DNA of 64,000 nt from JADKCZ01 sp963786945 (GTDB lineage: Bacteria > Myxococcota > Myxococcia > Myxococcales > Anaeromyxobacteraceae): contig CAWBAO010000001.1 of assembly GCA_963786945.1 (NCBI GenBank), forward strand, positions 558,001-622,000. The letters are read 5' to 3'. The position numbers and the translations under genes are program-made. Within the stretch, counting starts at the first letter, position 1; every line of letters starts with the position of its first letter. The notes under the pieces are model-generated. The model saw only the letters and a program-made list of their open reading frames with translations, had not been told where the DNA came from and did no database searches. Shown here piece after piece: positions 28,104 to 38,538 of the stretch.

Positions 28104-29485
28104 GCGGCGGCGCCACCCAGCAGCCAGCGCACCACGTCGGCCGCGCCGTAGTGCGACCGGCCGCCGAGGAAGGCCGCCAGGCCGGTCACCTCGTCCCCGC
28201 TCGTCAGCAGGGGCGGCTCGATGGCGCCGTCCTCGCGGAGCTGCCCCAGCCCGATGGTGGCGAGCAGGGCGTTGCAGAGGCACTGGCGGCCCGGCGTCTC
28301 GCCGGGCGCTCCGCCCTTGGCGGCGAACTGGTCCTCGGGCTCGCTGGCGCAGCGATACCCGATGCCCTTCTCGCCGCGCCCGTAGGCGTCGCGCAGGTAG
28401 CCGAGATCGCAGACGCGCTTCCGGACCACGCCCGAGGCCGGGTCGCCGTCCCAGGAGACCAGCTTGAAGGGGAACCCGGTGGGCGAGGCGCGCGCGTCGG
28501 TGCGGATGCGAACCGTCCCGCGCCGCACGCCCTCCAGCACCCCGCGGCGAATGGGCTCGGTGAGCCCCGACTCGTCGCAGTAGGCGAAGAGCGTGCCGAC
28601 CTGGATCCCCGCCGCGCCCGCCGCCAGCGCCTCCTGCAGCCGCTCCGGCCGGCCCGCACCGCCGGCCACCCAGAAGGGCAGGCCGAGCTTGCGGATCTGC
28701 TCCAGGTCCACCACGTCGCGCTCGCCGTAGAGCGGCTCGCCGGTCTCGGGCGAGACGCCGCGGTCGCGGGGAGGCGCATTGTGCCCCCCGGCCGTGGGCC
28801 CCTCGATGATGAAGCCGTCGATGCGGCCGGAGGCCTTCTTCAGGAGCATGGTCGCCAGCAGGTTGCTGGCGACGATGGGGAGGAAGCGCGGACGCGCCAC
28901 CGGGGGCGGGGTGGCCTCCCAGTGCGCGGCCGGGTCGAAGCGAAGGTACTCGGCCTGTCCCGGCGCGGCGTCCTCGAGCTCGAGCCGCAGCTGCGCCGGC
29001 TGGTGCAGCGCCAGCGCGTCGAGCGCGCCCGGGATCTCGCGCGGGATGCCGGCGCCCATGATCACGTAGTCCACGCCGGCCAGGATCGCCCCGTACAGGA
29101 AGGCGAGGTTCCCCATCTGGATCTTCGTCAGCAGGTTGATGCCGACGAGGCCCGCGTGGCCCTCCCTGGCGAGGAAGACCTCCACGAAGGCGGCGAGGAC
29201 CGAGAACTGGTCCCGGGCCCGGGAGACCTCCTGCTGGTACATGGGGAGCGCGGTATAGGGCTCTCCCGCGGCGCGGCCACCGGGCCGGAAGTGCTTCGCC
29301 AGCGCCTCGGCGGCGACCTTCGGGATGGGGAAGCGCTCCATGGCGCGTCGCATGTGGCCGCCGGGGTCGCCATCCTGGAGGCGGCGCGCCAGCACGGCGT
29401 CGATGGCGACGCCCGAGACCACCCCGAGCTGGCCGAGGCGGGACACCGCGTTGGCCAGGCGCCAGTTGGAGACGGCGATCCCCAT
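28100..29485 (-). CDS. nitronate monooxygenase (2-nitropropane dioxygenase/FabK-like flavoprotein)
   Basis: FMN-dependent TIM-barrel oxidase of nitronates, or an enoyl-ACP-reductase-like paralogue. Visible: LGVVSGVAIDAVLARRLQDG, GLVGINLLTKIQ, DYVIMGAGIPREIPGALDAL, GFIIEGPTAGGHNAPPRDRG (catalytic His region), FWVAGGAGRPERLQEALAAG and AAGIQVGTLFAYC. The C-terminal Cys-rich part has RQCLCNALLAT. The ATG at 29485 is internal to the family N-terminus: upstream, in frame, reads LPRIIQGG directly before MGIAVSNW. No ATG or GTG occurs further up that frame; a CTG at 29557 is possible, or a base is wrong. The real protein is therefore probably about 24 residues longer. Confidence 0.85.
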   Translation of the reverse strand: MGIAVSNWRLANAVSRLGQLGVVSGVAIDAVLARRLQDGDPGGHMRRAMERFPIPKVAAEALAKHFRPGGRAAGEPYTALPMYQQEVSRARDQFSVLAAFVEVFLAREGHAGLVGINLLTKIQMGNLAFLYGAILAGVDYVIMGAGIPREIPGALDALALHQPAQLRLELEDAAPGQAEYLRFDPAAHWEATPPPVARPRFLPIVASNLLATMLLKKASGRIDGFIIEGPTAGGHNAPPRDRGVSPETGEPLYGERDVVDLEQIRKLGLPFWVAGGAGRPERLQEALAAGAAGIQVGTLFAYCDESGLTEPIRRGVLEGVRRGTVRIRTDARASPTGFPFKLVSWDGDPASGVVRKRVCDLGYLRDAYGRGEKGIGYRCASEPEDQFAAKGGAPGETPGRQCLCNALLATIGLGQLREDGAIEPPLLTSGDEVTGLAAFLGGRSHYGAADVVRWLLGGAAA

Positions 29486-29682
29486 CCCACCCTGGATGAT
29501 GCGCGGGAGGCCGGCCGGGGCGGGTGCGTCCTGGGGGGTGATGGTGGCGACGGTCAGCGGAGACTCCGGTGGGCTTGGCGCATCGCGTCGATGCGATCGG
29601 CTCCAGCTGACATCAACCTAACCGGGCTCCCCCGCCGTTCACCACCTCATCGCATCGGATGGCGGACGAGCGGCGGTCCGGA

Positions 29683-30384
29683 TCAGGCCAGGTCGAAGAC
29701 CAGCAGCTCGGCCTCGCCACCCGCGGCGGTGATGGCAATCTCCCGCTCCCCGGAGATCGCCACGCCGTCGCCGGCCTCGAGCGCGGCGCCGTTGACGGTG
29801 GCCTCCCCGCGGGCCACCTGCACCCAGCCGTGCCGGCCGGGCGCCAGCGGGTGGCGCACCGCCTGGCCGGGCCCGAGGATGGTGGCGAAGAGCCGGGCGT
29901 CCTGGTGGATGACGAGCGAGCCGCCGGCTCCGTCGGGCGTGGCGATGGGGCGCAGGGTGCCGCGCAGCTCGTCGAGGGGCACGGCCGCCTGCCCGTAGGA
30001 CGGCTGGTGGCCGGCGCGATCCGGCAGGATCCAGATCTGGAGGAAGTGGACCGGCTCCCGCTTCGAGCCGTTCATCTCGCTGTGGGTGACGCCGGTGCCG
30101 GCGCTCATCCACTGCACGTCGCCGTGGCGGAGCGTGCCGCCGGCCCCGGTCGAGTCGCGGTGGGCCAGGGTCCCGTCGAGCACCCAGGTGATGATCTCCA
30201 TGTCGCGGTGCGGGTGGGTGCCGAAGCCCTCGCCGGGCGCGACCCGGTCCTCGTTGATGACGCGCAGGGACCGGAAGCCCATGTGGGCCGGGTCCCGGTA
30301 GTCGGCGAACGAGAAGGTGTGGAAGGTGTCGAGCCAGCCGTGGTCGAAGTGACCCCGGTCGGCGGCGCGTCGCAGCGTGATCAC
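29683..30384 (-). CDS. pirin family protein
   Basis: Bicupin metalloprotein of 233 residues, related to quercetin 2,3-dioxygenase YhaK. The metal-site residues are visible: His57 and His59 in GFGTHPHRDMEIITW, and His101 and Glu103 in SAGTGVTHSEMNGS. The N-terminal FHTFSFADYRDPAHMGFRSL is the family signature. The C-terminal cupin lacks metal ligands, as usual. Start MITLRRAADRG at 30384. Bacterial pirins have been linked to redox sensing or quercetinase activity; substrate here unknown. Confidence 0.92.
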   Translation of the reverse strand: MITLRRAADRGHFDHGWLDTFHTFSFADYRDPAHMGFRSLRVINEDRVAPGEGFGTHPHRDMEIITWVLDGTLAHRDSTGAGGTLRHGDVQWMSAGTGVTHSEMNGSKREPVHFLQIWILPDRAGHQPSYGQAAVPLDELRGTLRPIATPDGAGGSLVIHQDARLFATILGPGQAVRHPLAPGRHGWVQVARGEATVNGAALEAGDGVAISGEREIAITAAGGEAELLVFDLA

Positions 30385-30417
30385 GTGGCCTCCGAATGAC
30401 GTCGTCCCGGGCGGGAT

Positions 30418-30705
30418 CTACAGGAACTCGCAGAGGTAGGCGGCCGGGGCCGCCGCCCTCACGTCGAACCCGCTCTGCCCGTGGACCTCGAAGGTGGTGC
30501 CGGCCGGGAAGGGCCGGAAGGAGGTCTCTCCGGGCAGCAGCGCCAGCAGCTCCCCGGAGAGCACCGTCATCCGCTCCGGCGCCCCGGTGCCGAAGTGGAA
30601 CTCGCCGGCCGAGATCACGCCCACGGTGGCCTTCCGGCCGTGGCGCTCGAAGCCGAGGCTCTGGACCTTCCCGTCGAAGTAGCTGTTGTGCTTGAGCACG
30701 GTCAC
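30418..30705 (-). CDS. ppnP: pyrimidine/purine nucleoside phosphorylase PpnP
   Basis: Small cupin-like phosphorylase of 95 residues (former UPF0345/DUF1255), which cleaves nucleosides to base and ribose 1-phosphate. The family pattern is complete: LKHNSYFDGKVQSLGFERHG, ATVGVISAGEFHFGT, PERMTVLSGELLALLPG and TFEVHGQSGFDV, ending AAYLCEFL. The start is a GTG at 30705 (VTVLKHNSYFDG); its length matches the E. coli protein. It lies 7 bp after the stop of the DUF3014 gene on the same strand, so the two are probably co-transcribed. Confidence 0.92.
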   Translation of the reverse strand: MTVLKHNSYFDGKVQSLGFERHGRKATVGVISAGEFHFGTGAPERMTVLSGELLALLPGETSFRPFPAGTTFEVHGQSGFDVRAAAPAAYLCEFL

Positions 30706-30712
30706 GCTCCGT

Positions 30713-31528
30713 TCACTTCGCGTCGGTGGCCGAGAAGCCCAGCGCCCGCTCCAGCTGGCGCGCCTTGGCCTGGATGATCCGCGTGTTGCGCGGCCCCATC
30801 CGCAGCAGGTGCTTCTCGACCGGGCCGAGCCGCTCCAGCTCGGGGGCCGAGAAGATGTAGATGGTGCCCGGGCCCGCCCCGCCCGCCTCCACGAAGACCT
30901 CGCCGTCGCGCGCCGGCGCCGCCGCCAGCCGCTTGAGCGCCGCCGCGGTGACGCGGTCGAGCGAGCCCTCCGGGTAGCCGAGCGCCCGGTAGGCCGCCTC
31001 GAGCATGCCGTGCAGCTCGCGGTAGGCATGCGCGGCCGCGGCCACGTCGACCGAGCCCACCACGTCGGCGAAGAGGTCGTAGCGCGCGTACGAGGCCGCC
31101 GCGATCACCTGCCGGTCCCCTCGCCGGGCGGTGGTGAACCCCGTGGACGGGGCGAGGAAGCGCAGCCGGGCCCGGGGCGAGACCCCCTCGGAGAGGTTGT
31201 CGGTCACCACCGCCCAGCGCTCGATGACGTCCCCCTGGGCCAGCCAGCCCCGGTAGGTGGCGCTGACCGAGATGGCCTCGAGCAGCTCCCGCAGCCGGTC
31301 GGCGGCGACCGGCTGGGCCGCGCCCGATGCCGTGGCCGGCTCGGCCGGGGCCGGGGCCGGCGCGACCAGCGGCGCCGGCGGCGGGCCGGCCTCGCGGTGG
31401 AACCACCACCAGGCGGCTCCGCCGCCCACCACCACCACCGCCACGACCACCATCAGCCAGTCGCCGCCCCCGAAGCGTGGGCGCGGCCGCGCCATCATCG
31501 GCCCCTTCTCGAGATCGTGGTCGTCCAT
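30713..31528 (-). CDS. DUF3014 membrane-anchored protein
   Basis: 271 residues. A short cytoplasmic N-terminus leads to one transmembrane helix at about residues 24-42 (WLMVVVAVVVVGGGAAWWWF), then a Pro/Ala-rich linker and a periplasmic DUF3014 domain. Its conserved parts are TYRGWLAQGDVIERWAVVTD, NLSEGVSPRARLRFLAPSTG, YARYDLFADVVGSVD and GYPEGSLDRVTAAALKRLAA. Start at ATG 31528 follows a strong GGGAGGAG site; longer starts up to 31876 run through non-conserved sequence. DUF3014 proteins are common in myxobacteria and gammaproteobacteria; function unknown. Confidence 0.85.
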   Translation of the reverse strand: MDDHDLEKGPMMARPRPRFGGGDWLMVVVAVVVVGGGAAWWWFHREAGPPPAPLVAPAPAPAEPATASGAAQPVAADRLRELLEAISVSATYRGWLAQGDVIERWAVVTDNLSEGVSPRARLRFLAPSTGFTTARRGDRQVIAAASYARYDLFADVVGSVDVAAAAHAYRELHGMLEAAYRALGYPEGSLDRVTAAALKRLAAAPARDGEVFVEAGGAGPGTIYIFSAPELERLGPVEKHLLRMGPRNTRIIQAKARQLERALGFSATDAK

Positions 31529-31730
31529 TCGAGCCGCTCCTCCCGGGAACGCCGGTGGGCCGATTCTCCCCCGCGCCGCGCCCGGTGTCAGCCCCGGCGC
31601 GCCCCGCGCCCCAACCTGGAGAACTCGCCTCGGCCGGGATTCTTTCCCGGTCCCGTGCCGGTCCCGCCCCGCCCTGCGCTGGACCCCGCGCCGGACGGGG
31701 CTAGACTGGACCCCGGAGGGGCCTGGAGCC

Positions 31731-32498
31731 ATGGGGCTGTTCAACCGGCTGGTGCGCGAGGTGCGCCGCTCGGTCGCCGAGGTGACCGACACCGCGCGCC
31801 TCAACCGCGTGGAGCGGCGCACCGATCTCGACGGCCACGCCCGGCCGGTCCTCCTGCTCCACGGCTTCTTCTCCACGCGGCGGACCCTGGACGTCCTCGA
31901 GGCCCGGCTGCGGCGCGACGGCTACGGCGTCTTCTCGCTCAACCTCGGCGGGGTGCGACGGGCCTACAACACGCGCGGCATCGACGACCTGGCCGACTAC
32001 GTGCGCGCCAAGGTGGAGCGGATCTACGCCCGCCACCCCGGCCTGGGGCCGCTCACCATCATCGGCCACTCCAAGGGCGGGCTGGTGGCCACCTACTACG
32101 TGAAGAAGCTGGGCGGGTGGCGGCACGCCCGCGCGGTGATCATGCTGGGCGCGCCCTTCCACGGCACCCCCACGGCCTGGCTGGGGCTGCCGGTGGCGCT
32201 GCTGGCGCCGTCCCTCACCCAGCTGCTGCCCGGCTCGAGGTTCCTGGAGCGGCTGCACGAGGGGCGCTGGCCGCCCCAGGTCCGGCTGGTCTCGATCTGG
32301 TCGCGCAGCGACCGGCTCACGCTCCACCCCTCGGCGGTGCTCGAGACCCGCGGCCAGCCGCAGTGGCGAAACGTCGAGGTCGACTGCCTCCACTTCGAGT
32401 TCCTGACCCGGCAGCGCGTCTACTCGGCGCTGCGCCGCGAGCTGCGCGCCCTCGAGGCCCCGGCCTCTCGCCCGCCCCTCAGCGTGGTGGCCGGGTGA
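31731..32498 (+). CDS. alpha/beta hydrolase, lipase-like
   Basis: 255 residues. The oxyanion-hole motif is VLLLHGFFSTRRTLDVL and the nucleophile elbow is IIGHSKGGLVATYY, with Ser114 as the probable nucleophile. MLGAPFHGTPTAW is the strand after it, as in triacylglycerol and PGAP1-like lipases. An Asp in RSDRLTLHP and a His in DCLHFEFL could complete the triad. No signal peptide, so cytoplasmic or exported by another route. Start is ATG at 31731 after a GGAGGGGC site. The stop overlaps the following gene as GTGA, so the two are translated together. Confidence 0.88.
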   Translation: MGLFNRLVREVRRSVAEVTDTARLNRVERRTDLDGHARPVLLLHGFFSTRRTLDVLEARLRRDGYGVFSLNLGGVRRAYNTRGIDDLADYVRAKVERIYARHPGLGPLTIIGHSKGGLVATYYVKKLGGWRHARAVIMLGAPFHGTPTAWLGLPVALLAPSLTQLLPGSRFLERLHEGRWPPQVRLVSIWSRSDRLTLHPSAVLETRGQPQWRNVEVDCLHFEFLTRQRVYSALRRELRALEAPASRPPLSVVAG

Positions 32499-32941
32499 GG
32501 GATCGGCGCTACGACTGGCTCTACGAGCGCCAGAAGCAGCCCATCAAGCAGTACCTGCTGGAGCGCTTCGCCGGCGAGCTGGCCGAGGAGGTGGCCGCCT
32601 GGCCGCCCGCCGACCTGGCCTGGGAGTCGGAGGCGCTCCGGCGGCGCTGGCAGTCGGGGGCCGCGCGGCGGCCCGGCGAGCTGGTGGTGCGCTACGCGCT
32701 CCGGCTGGCCCGGCTCGACCTGCGGCGCGAGTGGGAGGAGATCGACCGCCGGCTGCGGGTGGAGGCCGACCGCTGGTGGCCGACCCCCGAGGAGCGCAGC
32801 GCCGGGCTGCTGCTGGTGACGCTCCTCACCGAGCGCTGCCTGTGGCTGAAGGAGCGGGCCAGCGGGGCGCGCCTCACCCGCGACGACCTGTGCGGCGCGC
32901 TGGAGCTGGTGGAGCAGCGGCTCTTCAAGGTGACGGGCTAG
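32495..32941 (+). CDS. hypothetical protein coupled to the lipase gene
   Basis: 148 residues starting at GTG 32495 (VRDRRYDWLYERQKQPIKQY). Strongly helical and charged, with LVVRYALRLARLDLRREWEE, IDRRLRVEADRWWPTPEERS and LVTLLTERCLWLKERASG. No signal peptide, membrane helix or recognised domain. The four-base overlap with the lipase gene suggests a stoichiometric partner, such as a lipase chaperone or regulator, but I do not recognise the family. Its last bases overlap the stop of the convergent ABC-2 permease gene. Confidence 0.7.
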   Translation: MRDRRYDWLYERQKQPIKQYLLERFAGELAEEVAAWPPADLAWESEALRRRWQSGAARRPGELVVRYALRLARLDLRREWEEIDRRLRVEADRWWPTPEERSAGLLLVTLLTERCLWLKERASGARLTRDDLCGALELVEQRLFKVTG

Positions 32942-33726
32942 CTCGACGCCGAGGTGTACGTGCCGATGGAGCGGTTCCAGACCAGGCGGGCCACCACCGC
33001 GAAGGCCAGCGAGCCGCCCAGCACCCGGGCCGCCACCGCCAGGTCGAGCGTGCCCAGCAGCGCCCGCGCCGGGTAGCTGGTGAGCAGGGCCAGCGGGATC
33101 ACGAAGGTGAAGATGAACCGCAGCAGGCCCCGGAAGACGTCCACCGGCCAGCGCGCGGCGTCGTAGATGGAGGCGAAGAGGTAGGAGAGGTTGTCGATCT
33201 TGACCAGGTAGAAGGCGGCCGAGATCACCAGGATCCAGAGCGAGTAGAGCACCAGCGTGGCGCAGGCCAGCAGGACCAGCGCCGTGGCCACCGCGGCCGG
33301 CGCCGGCCAGCGCCCCATGCGGTGGAAGGCCACGACGAAGATGCCCAGCCCGGCCAGCACGTCCACCACCCGCCACGGCATGAAGCGCGCCGTGCTGACC
33401 AGGAACTGGGCGTCGGCCGGCTTGAGCAGCACGAAGTCGAGGGTCCCCTTGCGGATGTGCTCCACCACGCTGGCCAGCGAGGGGTTGACCGCCCCCTCCA
33501 GCACGCCCTTCATCAGCGTGAACCAGCCCATCACCACCAGGGCCTCCTCGAAGGTCCAGCCGGCCACCCCCGGCCGGCCGGCGAAGACCACCAGCAGCGG
33601 CACCAGCGACCAGCCGGTCCAGAGCAGCGCCAGCGCCCCCTGCCCGAGGAACTCCAGCCGGTACTGGAGCGCCAGCGCGGTGGAGGCGCGGAGCTGCACG
33701 GCCAGCAGGCGGAGGTAGCGGGTCAC
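32938..33726 (-). CDS. ABC-2 type transporter permease (second of pair)
   Basis: 262 residues, six hydrophobic segments. It contains ALALQYRLEFLGQGALALLW, LASVVEHIRKGTLDFVLLKP and DAQFLVSTARFMPW, the pattern of DUF990/ABC-2 permeases in which a conserved GTLDF-LLKP loop follows the third helix. The GTG start at 33726 lies 2 bp after the stop of the first permease. These permeases normally come as ATPase-permease-permease triplets; no ATPase gene is adjacent. Substrate unknown, with lipid or polysaccharide export possible. Confidence 0.85.
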   Translation of the reverse strand: MTRYLRLLAVQLRASTALALQYRLEFLGQGALALLWTGWSLVPLLVVFAGRPGVAGWTFEEALVVMGWFTLMKGVLEGAVNPSLASVVEHIRKGTLDFVLLKPADAQFLVSTARFMPWRVVDVLAGLGIFVVAFHRMGRWPAPAAVATALVLLACATLVLYSLWILVISAAFYLVKIDNLSYLFASIYDAARWPVDVFRGLLRFIFTFVIPLALLTSYPARALLGTLDLAVAARVLGGSLAFAVVARLVWNRSIGTYTSASS

Positions 33727-33728
33727 CG

Positions 33729-34522
33729 TCAGCCTCCGAAGGCGGCGAAGCGGCGGAGCCCGGCCCGCCAGGCCAGGCGCACCGCCAGCAGCAGCCCCGC
33801 GATCCAGGTCCACTGGATGGCCAGCTCGGCCAGCGCCTGCGGGCGGGTCAGCACCCCGGTCACCAGCTCGACCGGGAAGCCCAGCATGGAGCGGAAGGGC
33901 AGCCAGCGCGCCAGCGTCGAGACCCAGGGCGGGAAGAGCTCGAGCGGCACCAGGTAGCCGGAGAGCAGGGCGTAGAGCCCCATCCAGATCTCGAAGAGGC
34001 TGGTGGCCGAGTCGGCGCGGAAGGCCAGCGTGCCGACCAGGGCCATGGCCAGGAAGGTGATGAGCCAGGCGCCCAGCACCGCCACCGGGAAGAGCAGCAG
34101 CCGCAGCGGGTCGTGGGTGACCTTGTCGCCGGCGGTGAGCCAGAGCCCCACCAGCGCCACCGGCAGCGACAGGGCCAGCCGCAGCGGCATGGCCGCCACG
34201 TTCTCGGCGGCGTAGGCCAGCAGCGGGTGGATGGGGCGCAGCAGCCGGTAGGCCAGCGTGCCCTGGCGGATCTCGAAGGTGAGCTCCCAGACCACCCAGG
34301 CCCCGGTGAGCAGCCGCACCACCAGCGCCGCCAGGTAGTAGGCGACGAAGTCCTTCTGGCCGAAGCGCCCCACCGGCGCCTCCCGCGCCACCGCGCTCCA
34401 CAGCGCCAGCATCACCAGCGGCATGTTGGTGGCCAGCAGCCAGACCAGCAGCTCGCCCCGGTAGGCGACCGCCTCGGCCAGCCCGATGCGGAGCATGGTC
34501 GGCAGCGCGCGCAGCGTGCGCC

Positions 34523-34526
<4 letters not shown>
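33729..34526 (-). CDS. ABC-2 type transporter permease (first of pair)
   Basis: 265 residues with about six membrane helices. It has AEAVAYRGELLVWLLATNMP, WELTFEIRQGTLAYRLLRPI, HPLLAYAAENVAAMPLRL and SGYLVPLELFPPWVSTLARW. The QGTLAYRLLRPI loop parallels the GTLDF loop of its partner, so the two probably form a heterodimeric pore. Start at ATG 34526 overlaps the M3 peptidase stop (ATGA), showing translational coupling with a peptidase where an ATP-binding gene would be expected. Confidence 0.85.
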
Positions 34527-36484
<1,958 letters not shown>

Positions 36485-36652
36485 CCCGGTGTTCTGGTCT
36501 CGGACGCCTCCGGGGTCAAGCCGGACTCGGACCGCCACCGGCGCCGGCCTCGACCCGGGGTGCGGGTGTGACGCCTCAAGAGGTCCTGCGGCATGGCGCC
36601 GCAACGACGCGCTCCGCACCCCACGCGTGCCTACCATCCAGCGGGAGGGCGA

Positions 36653-37744
36653 ATGGCCGAGCTCGAGGTCCTGGATGGCGAGGTGCGCTGCTCCGGGGCC
36701 TGGACGGTGGACCAGATCGATCGGGTCGAGCGGCGGCTCCCGGGGCTGGCCTGGCCGGCCGGGGCGGTGGTCCTCGACTGCTCGGCGGTGGAGGCCTTGG
36801 ACACCGCCGGGACCTGGCTGCTGCGCGCCACGGCCCGGGCGCTGGAGCGGAAGGGGCGCGTGGTGACGCTGCGGCTCCGCCCGGAGCACCAGGCGCTGCT
36901 CGAGCTGGTCAGCGCCCCGGTGGTGGTGACGCCGGCGCCCGCCGAGCGGGCCGGCCTGCGGCGCCAGGTGGGGCGCTGGGCCGTGGAGTCCCTCGACCAG
37001 GCGGTCTCCATGCTCGCCTTCATGGGCGAGAGCGCCATGGTCGCGGCCCGCTCGCTGGCCCGCCCCTCCCGCATCCGCTGGCGCGCCGTGCTCCAGGCCA
37101 TCCAGACCGCCGGGTTCGACGCCCTCCCCATCGTGGGGCTGCTGGCCGGCCTGATGGGCCTGGTCATCGCCTACCAGGGGGCCTTCCAGCTGGAGCGCTA
37201 CGGCGCCAACATCTTCGTCGCCGACCTGGTGGGCCTGGCCATGCTGCGGGAGCTCGGCCCCCTGCTCACGGCCATCGTGGTGGCCGGCCGCTCGGGCTCC
37301 GCCTGGGCGGCGCAGATCGGCACCATGAAGGTGACGGAGGAGATCGACGCGCTGCGCACGGTGGGGATCGCGCCCATCGAGCTCCTGGTCCTGCCCAAGA
37401 TCCTGGCGCTCTGCATCGCGCTCCCGCTCCTCACCGTCTTCGCCGACGCCATGGGGATCGCGGGCGGCATGATCATGGGGCGGGCCGAGCTCGGGGTCAG
37501 CTTCGAGGACTTCGTCGACCGCCTGGCCCAGGCCGTCCGCCTCAAGGACTACCTGGTCGGGGTGGGCAAGGCCCCGGTCTTCGCGGCCGTCATCGCCCTG
37601 GTGGGCTGCCACCAGGGCTTCCAGGCCAGCGGCGACGCCGAGAGCGTCGGCCGGCGCACCACGGTGAGCGTGGTCCAGTCCATCTTTGCCATCATCGTGG
37701 TGGACGCCCTGTTCTCGGTGGTCTTCAGCCTGCTGGGGCTCTGA
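36653..37744 (+). CDS. mlaE: MlaE-type lipid ABC transporter permease with N-terminal STAS domain
   Basis: Inner-membrane permease for phospholipid transport between membranes, 363 residues. Residues 1 to about 85 are an STAS (MlaB-like) domain: VVLDCSAVEALDTAGTWLLR. The rest is MlaE/DUF140: VLQAIQTAGFDALPIVGLLA, RELGPLLTAIVVAGRSGSAW, AAQIGTMKVTEEIDALRTVG and PVFAAVIALVGCHQGFQASG. Start ATG at 36653 after GCGGGAGGGC. First gene of a compact operon: mlaE, mlaF, mlaD, auxiliary lipoprotein. The fusion places the STAS regulator in cis instead of as a separate MlaB. Confidence 0.93.
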   Translation: MAELEVLDGEVRCSGAWTVDQIDRVERRLPGLAWPAGAVVLDCSAVEALDTAGTWLLRATARALERKGRVVTLRLRPEHQALLELVSAPVVVTPAPAERAGLRRQVGRWAVESLDQAVSMLAFMGESAMVAARSLARPSRIRWRAVLQAIQTAGFDALPIVGLLAGLMGLVIAYQGAFQLERYGANIFVADLVGLAMLRELGPLLTAIVVAGRSGSAWAAQIGTMKVTEEIDALRTVGIAPIELLVLPKILALCIALPLLTVFADAMGIAGGMIMGRAELGVSFEDFVDRLAQAVRLKDYLVGVGKAPVFAAVIALVGCHQGFQASGDAESVGRRTTVSVVQSIFAIIVVDALFSVVFSLLGL

Positions 37745-37746
37745 CC

Positions 37747-38538
37747 GTGGCCGACCCTCGCCCCATCGAGCCGGTCCTCCTGGTGCAGGACGTGCGCACG
37801 CGGTTCGGGACCACGGTGGTCCACCACGGGGTCAGCCTGGAGGTGCGGCGGGGGGAGGTCTTCGCCCTGGCCGGGGCCAGCGGCTGCGGCAAGTCCACGC
37901 TGCTGCGCGAGATCATCATGCTGCTCCGGCCCGACTCCGGCTCCATCCGGCTGCTGGGACAGGAGGTGGTCGGCCTCGGCGAGGAGGCGGCGCTCGCCCT
38001 GCGCCGCCGCTGCGGGGTGATGTTCGAGCGCGGCGCGCTCTTCGGGGCGCTCACCGTGGCCGAGAACGTCGCCCTCCCCCTCCGCGAGCAGACCCGCCTC
38101 GGTCCCTCGCTGGTGGAGGAGCTGGCCGCGCTCAAGATCGCCCTGGCCGGCCTCCCGGCCGAGGCCGCCGCCCTCTACCCCTCCCAGCTCTCCGGCGGCA
38201 TGCGCAAGCGCGCCGCGCTGGCGCGGGCCATCGCCCTCGACCCGGAGGTCCTCTTCCTCGACGAGCCCACGGCGGGGCTCGACCCCCTGAGCGCCGCCGG
38301 CTTCGACGAGCTGGTGCGCCACCTCAAGGCGCTGCTCGGGCCCACCATGGTGATCGTCAGCCACGACCTCGACCTGCTCTGGCGGGTCGCCGACCGGGTG
38401 GCCTTCATGGCGGACGGGCGGGTGGTCGGGGTGGGGACCATGGAGGAGCTCTCCCGGACCGAGCATCCGGTGCTGCGCGAGTACTTCGTCGGCCCACGAG
38501 GGCGCGGGGCCATGGAGCAGTCATGGAAACGAAGGTGA
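37747..38538 (+). CDS. mlaF: MlaF-type lipid ABC transporter ATP-binding protein
   Basis: 263 residues starting at GTG 37747, two bases after the mlaE stop. The Walker A motif GASGCGKS is at residues 43-50, signature LSGGMRKRAALARA at 148, Walker B VLFLDEPTAGLDPLSA near 168, and switch His in VIVSHDLDLLWRVAD. FERGALFGALTVAENVALPL is the MlaF-type Q-loop region. Powers lipid movement by the MlaE permease. The gene end overlaps the mlaD start by 16 bp. Confidence 0.94.
   Translation: MADPRPIEPVLLVQDVRTRFGTTVVHHGVSLEVRRGEVFALAGASGCGKSTLLREIIMLLRPDSGSIRLLGQEVVGLGEEAALALRRRCGVMFERGALFGALTVAENVALPLREQTRLGPSLVEELAALKIALAGLPAEAAALYPSQLSGGMRKRAALARAIALDPEVLFLDEPTAGLDPLSAAGFDELVRHLKALLGPTMVIVSHDLDLLWRVADRVAFMADGRVVGVGTMEELSRTEHPVLREYFVGPRGRGAMEQSWKRR

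Noticed and set aside
28151..29998. 615-codon open frame on the plus strand
   Set aside because: Antisense shadow of the nitronate monooxygenase and pirin genes; His/Arg/Gly-rich with no domain.
36485..37612. N-terminal extension of the M3 peptidase frame
   Set aside because: Lies antisense to mlaE and has no peptidase homology; the family N-terminus begins at MDTLPPPDG, position 36484.
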